Shown here piece by piece: positions 59,961 to 64,000 of a DNA stretch of 64,000 bases. The DNA is taken from contig JAHLEZ010000009.1 in the NCBI GenBank assembly GCA_020726505.1, positions 496,001 to 560,000 of the forward strand, given 5' to 3'. The DNA is from Leptodontidium sp. MPI-SDFR-AT-0119 (taxonomy: Eukaryota; Ascomycota; Leotiomycetes; Helotiales; Leptodontidiaceae). The notes under the pieces are model-generated. The model was not told the origin of the DNA. It did not search any database and worked only from the letters and a program-made list of their open reading frames with translations. Each line of letters begins with the position of its first letter. The first letter of the stretch is position 1. The position numbers and the translations under genes are program-made.

Positions 59961-60163
59961 TGACGGTGGTGAGTTGTGCTGTGGTGTCAACGACGCGGTC
60001 CACTGAGAACTGCTGGGCGGCCTATCGGGCGACCCATCGGGCTCTCCGTTGGCCGGAACGGCCATTAATCTAGTCGTACTACGCAGGGTTCGAAATCGTA
60101 AAATCCGCTTGTCAAAGTACAGTACAGTCGCTTTCTAGTGAAGTACCGCGTCAGCGTTACCTC

Positions 60164-60579
60164 AGTCCGGGTACAGTCGCTTGCAAAATCGGCTTCCGCC
60201 CTGTGCACTTCAGAAATTCTTGGAGCACGGTATCCATGCAGTTCTTGGCTTTTGTCTATGCTGCATCTGGACTAGCCTCTAAGTACCCTGCATTCTGGTT
60301 TGAAACTTACAGCCTGAGCGGGTCGGCGGCCCTTCCTGTTAGCATTCCCGAGTGGCGCCAGAGAGCGCCGAAAGCCGACTTTGCTCCAGTGAAAAGACAT
60401 GCCTCTTATCTTTGGCAGCCCAGCCAATGGCGTCGTCACACGTTCTGGGATATCCCCATTGGCCGCCAACAGGCACTGGCCAGCTGCGAGAGCCTCCGAT
60501 CTGAATACTTCATCTCATCATCCCTTTCTGCTCTTGATGCCCACCACTATCACTACCATCGATCATTCTCGCGAACGCC
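60164..60579 (+). promoter_or_regulatory. Upstream region of the NLR gene
   Basis: About 415 bp of normal base composition lie between the LINE boundary and the NLR start codon. It contains a CCAAT box at 60,424-60,428, an inverted one (ATTGG) at 60,458-60,462, and a pyrimidine-rich stretch (tcatctcatcatcccttt) near 60,510-60,528 of the kind found near fungal transcription starts. No TATA box is obvious. A 179-codon frame at 60,203-60,742 overlaps the NLR start in another frame, shows no family features and is not annotated as a gene. Promoter function is inferred from position. Confidence 0.5.
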
Positions 60580-63500
60580 ATGTCTGGAAAAGCATCATCA
60601 CGCTCGCCCTGGAATATTTTCCGTCGCAGTAAACACCCTACGCAGGAGGGGACCAAGAATGGCGACCATCAGGCGGGTACGGTCGTCGCCTCGCCCTTTG
60701 TGTCGGCGACACCATCCGAAAGCATTGCGGGGAGCTTTATGACGAGCAGAAACGCCTCTCAGCCTGCCGAATCCTCACCTTTTCCTACGGGTACGGAACC
60801 CCGGTCTCCCGAGCAATTCGTGGCGTCCCCTGGTCCATTTGCGTCATCTGTTCTGACTGCAGAAGCTGTAAATCCACAGGTTATCGACAATCATTCCTCT
60901 TCAGGCTCCCCAGCCTTTCCGCACGCTGAATATGCCAGAGCGAACCCTCAAAGCCAGCCACGAGACGTGACTTCGCACCAGACAAGCGCTGACGAGAACA
61001 TGAAGTTTTGGGACGAAGCCTATGATGAACTCAAAAAGCAAGATCCAGAGCTGATAAGGGCATACGAGAAAATACTATCTCATGACTACGAACTCAGCAG
61101 CGATGCAAAGGGAGCCGATGAGAACTTGATTGAGCAAAAGGATTGGGCGAAAAGGCGCATGCAGATGGATAGAATTCTCAAAAAGGTCCTTGACAAGACA
61201 ACGAAACCGAATGGCATCGGGAAAACAATCGAGGACGCAATCGGCGTCGTTCTCTCACTCAAAGATGCCATCGGGTTTGGTCTTCAGCCTGTCCCAATCG
61301 CTGCCCTCGCCTGGACTGGCGCTTGCCTAGGACTACAGGTAAATTATCCTCCAATAGCCTCAACTGCCTACTTATCTTCGTCCCTAACCATATGAGCTGC
61401 AGTTTGTGGACAATGTTTTCACTGAGAAGAAAGCGAGAAACGACGGAATTGCCACTGTCGTGTTGAAGATGAAATGGTACTCGAGCTTGTCGCAAGTCAT
61501 CCTGGATGATAAGCACGAAAAGCTGGCCAGCCTTCGCAGCCAACTACCGGATGGAATCGTAGACTTCTATACAACGATTCTCTCATACGTGATCAAGTGC
61601 ACCTGCGCAACTTACAAAGGACGTACTCAAATCTTCAAAGACATGCTGAAATTAGACAGCTGGGAAGACATCCTGGGCACATTACAGGATAAGGAAACTT
61701 CTTTTCGAAATGTCATCCAGGGCTATAGCGACGAGCGGAAGATCTCTTACCTTGAGCTTCTCGTTGACATGTATCGGTCAACCGCCGGTGATGGAATTAT
61801 GAGGAGACTATTTGTCGCCAACATGAAGACTGAGCTTCAATCCCTACAGAGACGAAAAGACGAATTAATTCCCGAGTCATTCGACTGGATTCTTCAACAT
61901 GATATCTTCCTTAAGTTCGCTAACTGGGATGACGATAACGAGCATCGACGACTCTGGATCAAGGGGAAAGCCGGGATGGGAAAGACAATGCTACTTATCG
62001 GCATTATCCAAAAGCTCGAGGATGAACTTCGGAATCAGCAGGAGACTCGGCTCGATCCGCCATATCTATCATATTTTTTTGTTCAGGGCACCTCTGAGAA
62101 GCTGAATACCGCCACAGCAGTTCTTCGGGGTCTAATTTGGATGCTTCTGCGCCAAAACCACTCGCTCATTCAGCACGCCATGGTGTTATCTGAACAAAAT
62201 ATTGATGATGAACTCAGCTCTTTTTTTAATCTTCAAAACATCTTCTTTGCAATGCTGAAGAGTCTGAACATGAGAAGGGTCTACTTAGTCGTGGATGCAC
62301 TTGATGAGTGCACAGACAGCAAACGAAGCGACAAAAAACCTGGACGGTCACACCTTCTGGACCTGATTTCCCAAACTTCGAAGGATTTCCCCAAGGTCAA
62401 ATGGTTGTTGTCAAGCCGAGACGAACTTGACATTGAGATGAAATTGAGTAAGGGCAAAGAGAATCCTGGCGCTTCCCTTCAGTTGGAACTAGACCGCAAG
62501 GTTCTAGCCGATCCTATTGAGGCTTATATTATCAGGAAGATATCCAATCTGGAAAAATCGTATATCGAGGAACGGGAAGGTGTAGGTGACATTGATCCTG
62601 ACGATAAGATGATTCGTGAAACGCTAGGCAATGTGACAACGAAGATGCAGCAAAAGGCCGAAGGCACCTTTCTTTGGGTCGCCCTCATATTCTTGCGGAT
62701 TGCAGATGAAGAAACGGATCTACACAAACTACTGGAGTTGGTGGATGAGACCCCAGAGAAATTAGAAGAGATCTACAAAAATATGAGACGCCAAATCGAG
62801 ACCCGCAAAGACGGAAATTCCAGTCTCTGCAAAAAGGCGCTCTCCACTGCGACCGCGGCAAACCGTCCACTCCGACTCTCAGAGCTCCGAGTGCTTGCTG
62901 AGTTTCCCCACGATGTCTCTCCTCAAAAGATTGTGAGGCTCTGTCGCTTCTTCAGAGTTGCAGAGGACGATGACAACCATAAGACAGTGTACATGATCCA
63001 TCAATCGGCAAAGCAATGGCTGGAAAATCAGTTGAAAGAAGGGTTCCTTGAGAAAGGCGAAGGGACTGACCATTTGACATATGTACACACCTCTTTAGCC
63101 AAGCGCTGTCTCAAGGCATTGAGTGACACTCTGAAGAGGGATGTCTGGGACTTACGAGACCCTGGGGTCGATATCATAGATATTCAACCGCGATCTAGGG
63201 GCAAGGCTCCTCTAGCTTATCAGACTGGTACCTCAACTCAGGATCAAGCTCCCCTCAATACTGCAACGAACGCGCCAATTCCTGAAGATGATCCCCTTGT
63301 TCCAGTCACTTATGCTATTCTGAACTGGTTCAACCACGTATCTGAAGCCGCTCTCCAACATGACGAAGTACTATTGACAGCCATTTCCGATTTTATGAAT
63401 ACACGCTTTCTTTTCTGGCTTGAAGCCCTCAGCCTACTTCACAAAATTGGGGAGGGTGTCACGATCACTATGCGCCTTAATCGTCTTATCGAAGTGAGTT

Positions 63501-64000
63501 TAATTTGAAGTGTCGATACCAGTATTCCAGTGCTAACAAGGTATTAAAGAAAATCTCCCGAGCTAGCCTTGAGTTGCTCTCCATTGTACGAGATGCGAAT
63601 CGATTCGTTCTTTACAACAGAGGCATTATCGAAAAAGCGCCTCTCCAGGTATATGCGTCCGCCCTCGTGTTCAGTCCTACTATGAGTAGGATCAGAACAC
63701 TCTTCCAACATGAACGGCCATTATGGATTAATACGAGTCCACGAGTAGAAGAGAATTGGAGCCCATGTTTGCAGGCGCTCGAGGGCCACACATCTAGTGT
63801 CAAAGCAGTAGCGTTCTCTTACGACGGCAAGCGGCTGGCCTCGGGCTCAGAGGACAAGACAGTGCGTATCTGGGACGCCGATATAGGAGCACTACAAACA
63901 ACGCTCGAAGGCCATACAAATGAAGTCAACTCAGTAGCGTTCTCTCACGACGGCAAGCGGCTGGCCTCAGGCTCAGAGGACAAGACAGTGCGTATCTGGG
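60580..64000 (+). CDS. NACHT-WD40 NLR-type STAND protein (NWD/HET-E-like), 3' end beyond window
   Basis: This is a signal-transducing NTPase of the fungal NLR-like family. Members sense ligands through WD40 repeats and trigger cell death or incompatibility. The start at 60,580 has a good context (CGCCATG). Exons are 60,580-61,338, 61,403-63,493 and from 63,550 (or 63,541); all junctions are phase 0. Residues 1-140 are Ser/Pro-rich and probably disordered. About 144-370 is a NACHT_N-like domain (FWDEAYDELKKQDPEL…AYEKILS). NACHT covers about 437-600: P-loop GKAGMGKT at 441-448, Walker B VYLVVDALDEC at 546-556 and LLSSRDE near 588-594. A helical region follows to about 1020, including VYASALVFSPTMSRIR, then WD40 repeats from about residue 1027 to the window end. 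There are no RIP stops. The effector type at the N-terminus (HET, PNP, lipase or other) is not recognised. Confidence 0.9.
61339..61402 (+). other. NLR intron 1
   Basis: This 64-bp intron has donor GTAAAT, branch-like CTAAC at 61,384-61,388 and acceptor CTGCAG. Removal joins the NACHT_N half (…CLGLQ) to FVDNVFTEKK in frame. Unspliced, the frame ends at a TGA inside it. Confidence 0.85.
63494..63549 (+). other. NLR intron 2
   Basis: The donor is GTGAGT and the branch-like site CTAAC lies at 63,533-63,537. Two in-frame acceptors exist, CAAG at 63,540 (47-bp intron) and AAAG at 63,549 (56 bp). The second leaves a more usual branch-to-acceptor distance and is preferred. Without splicing, TGA at 63,506 truncates the protein before the WD40 domain. 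Confidence 0.75.
63778..64000 (+). repeat. Near-identical WD40 repeats of the NLR gene
   Basis: The period is 126 bp (42 residues): the first unit is 63,778-63,903 and the second starts at 63,904 and is cut by the window. Each reads LEGHT…V…VAFS(Y/H)DGKRLASGSED and then KTVRIW. The last 64 bp of the visible overlap differ at only two sites, one silent. Differences cluster in the first strand (SSVKA against NEVNS), the variable face in fungal NLR beta-propellers. More units are expected to the right. Confidence 0.92.

Larger units (their letters stand above)
54748..60163 (-). mobile_element. LINE-D2: second Tad-like LINE, minus strand, tandem to D1
   Basis: This element of about 5.4 kb has the same layout as D1: 3' end with (CA)8-like tail and GCCCGGCGGC at 54,748-54,780, C-terminal motif near 55,200-55,420, RT about 56,400-57,300, endonuclease about 58,250-58,830, and ORF1 about 58,860-59,900. 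It ends with a near-normal-composition 5' region to 60,163. It differs from D1 throughout and has the RT motif changed to FVND. The D2 tail touches the D1 5' end at the junction motif 54,736-54,747. Confidence 0.85.

Noticed and set aside
59812..60006. 64-codon plus-strand frame near the LINE-D2 5' end
   Set aside because: It is opposite to the start of the D2 ORF1 and its untranslated region; no features of a gene.
49084..60163. Tandem LINEs as one simple segmental duplication
   Set aside because: D1 and D2 differ throughout, including 5' ends and degree of mutation, which fits two independent insertions better than duplication of one copy.
60203..60742. 179-codon plus-strand frame upstream of and overlapping the NLR start
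   Set aside because: It overlaps the NLR N-terminus in another frame, shows no family motif or signal peptide, and its 3' part is the shadow of the NLR coding sequence.

Overview
The window looks like a repeat-rich, AT-rich block of a filamentous ascomycete (Pezizomycotina) genome ending at one intact-looking gene. From 1 to about 60,160 almost everything is retrotransposon sequence damaged by repeat-induced point mutation (RIP). CpA and TpG are strongly depleted, TpA is in excess, and former CAA/CAG/TGG codons read as TAA/TAG, so the pol frames can be followed only by reading through stops. The right-hand gene has ordinary base composition, short introns with GTRAGT/GTAAAT donors and CTAAC branch sites, and a fungal NACHT-WD40 architecture. 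No genus can be assigned from this.

Left nest (1-30,956). A minus-strand Ty3/Gypsy element (Gypsy-E, 25,320-30,956; 5' LTR and gag at the right, RNase H at the left) is cut by a minus-strand Ty1/Copia element (Copia-A, 19,175-25,319). Copia-A is cut in turn by a plus-strand Gypsy (Gypsy-A, 1-19,174, beginning outside the window). Gypsy-A carries two insertions of its own: a small LTR element without a pol gene (2003-3240, 5-bp duplication AATAG) and a complete Gypsy of the same family (Gypsy-B, 5721-17976, 281-bp LTRs, 4-bp duplication GTAT). Both Gypsy copies have an unusual 3.4-kb module between integrase and the 3' LTR.

Middle (30,957-49,071). A spacer holds a 297-bp tandem duplication and a patch that still contains CpA/TpG. 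Next is Copia-B, minus strand, 32,583-48,442, flanked by GATGT. It contains a plus-strand Gypsy (Gypsy-C, 34,979-42,007, 302-bp LTRs, TAAGA), a 5'-truncated LINE fragment with a 17-bp duplication (about 42,076-43,577), and a 161-bp element with inverted ends inside its own 5' LTR (48,227-48,387, ACCTG). Between its RNase H and its 3' LTR, Copia-B also holds an antisense cysteine-containing reading frame.

Right (49,072-64,000). Two minus-strand Tad-like LINEs lie head to tail (about 49,084-54,735 and 54,748-60,163). The same 12-bp motif AGTCCGGGTACA occurs at all three junctions. About 420 bp beyond the last LINE starts a NACHT/WD40 NLR-type gene (60,580 to beyond 64,000) with a NACHT_N-like domain, a complete P-loop and Walker B, and the first near-identical WD40 repeats. 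This gene is the only plausible functional host gene. Its family mediates non-self recognition and programmed cell death in fungi. All the retroelements look dead as coding units.
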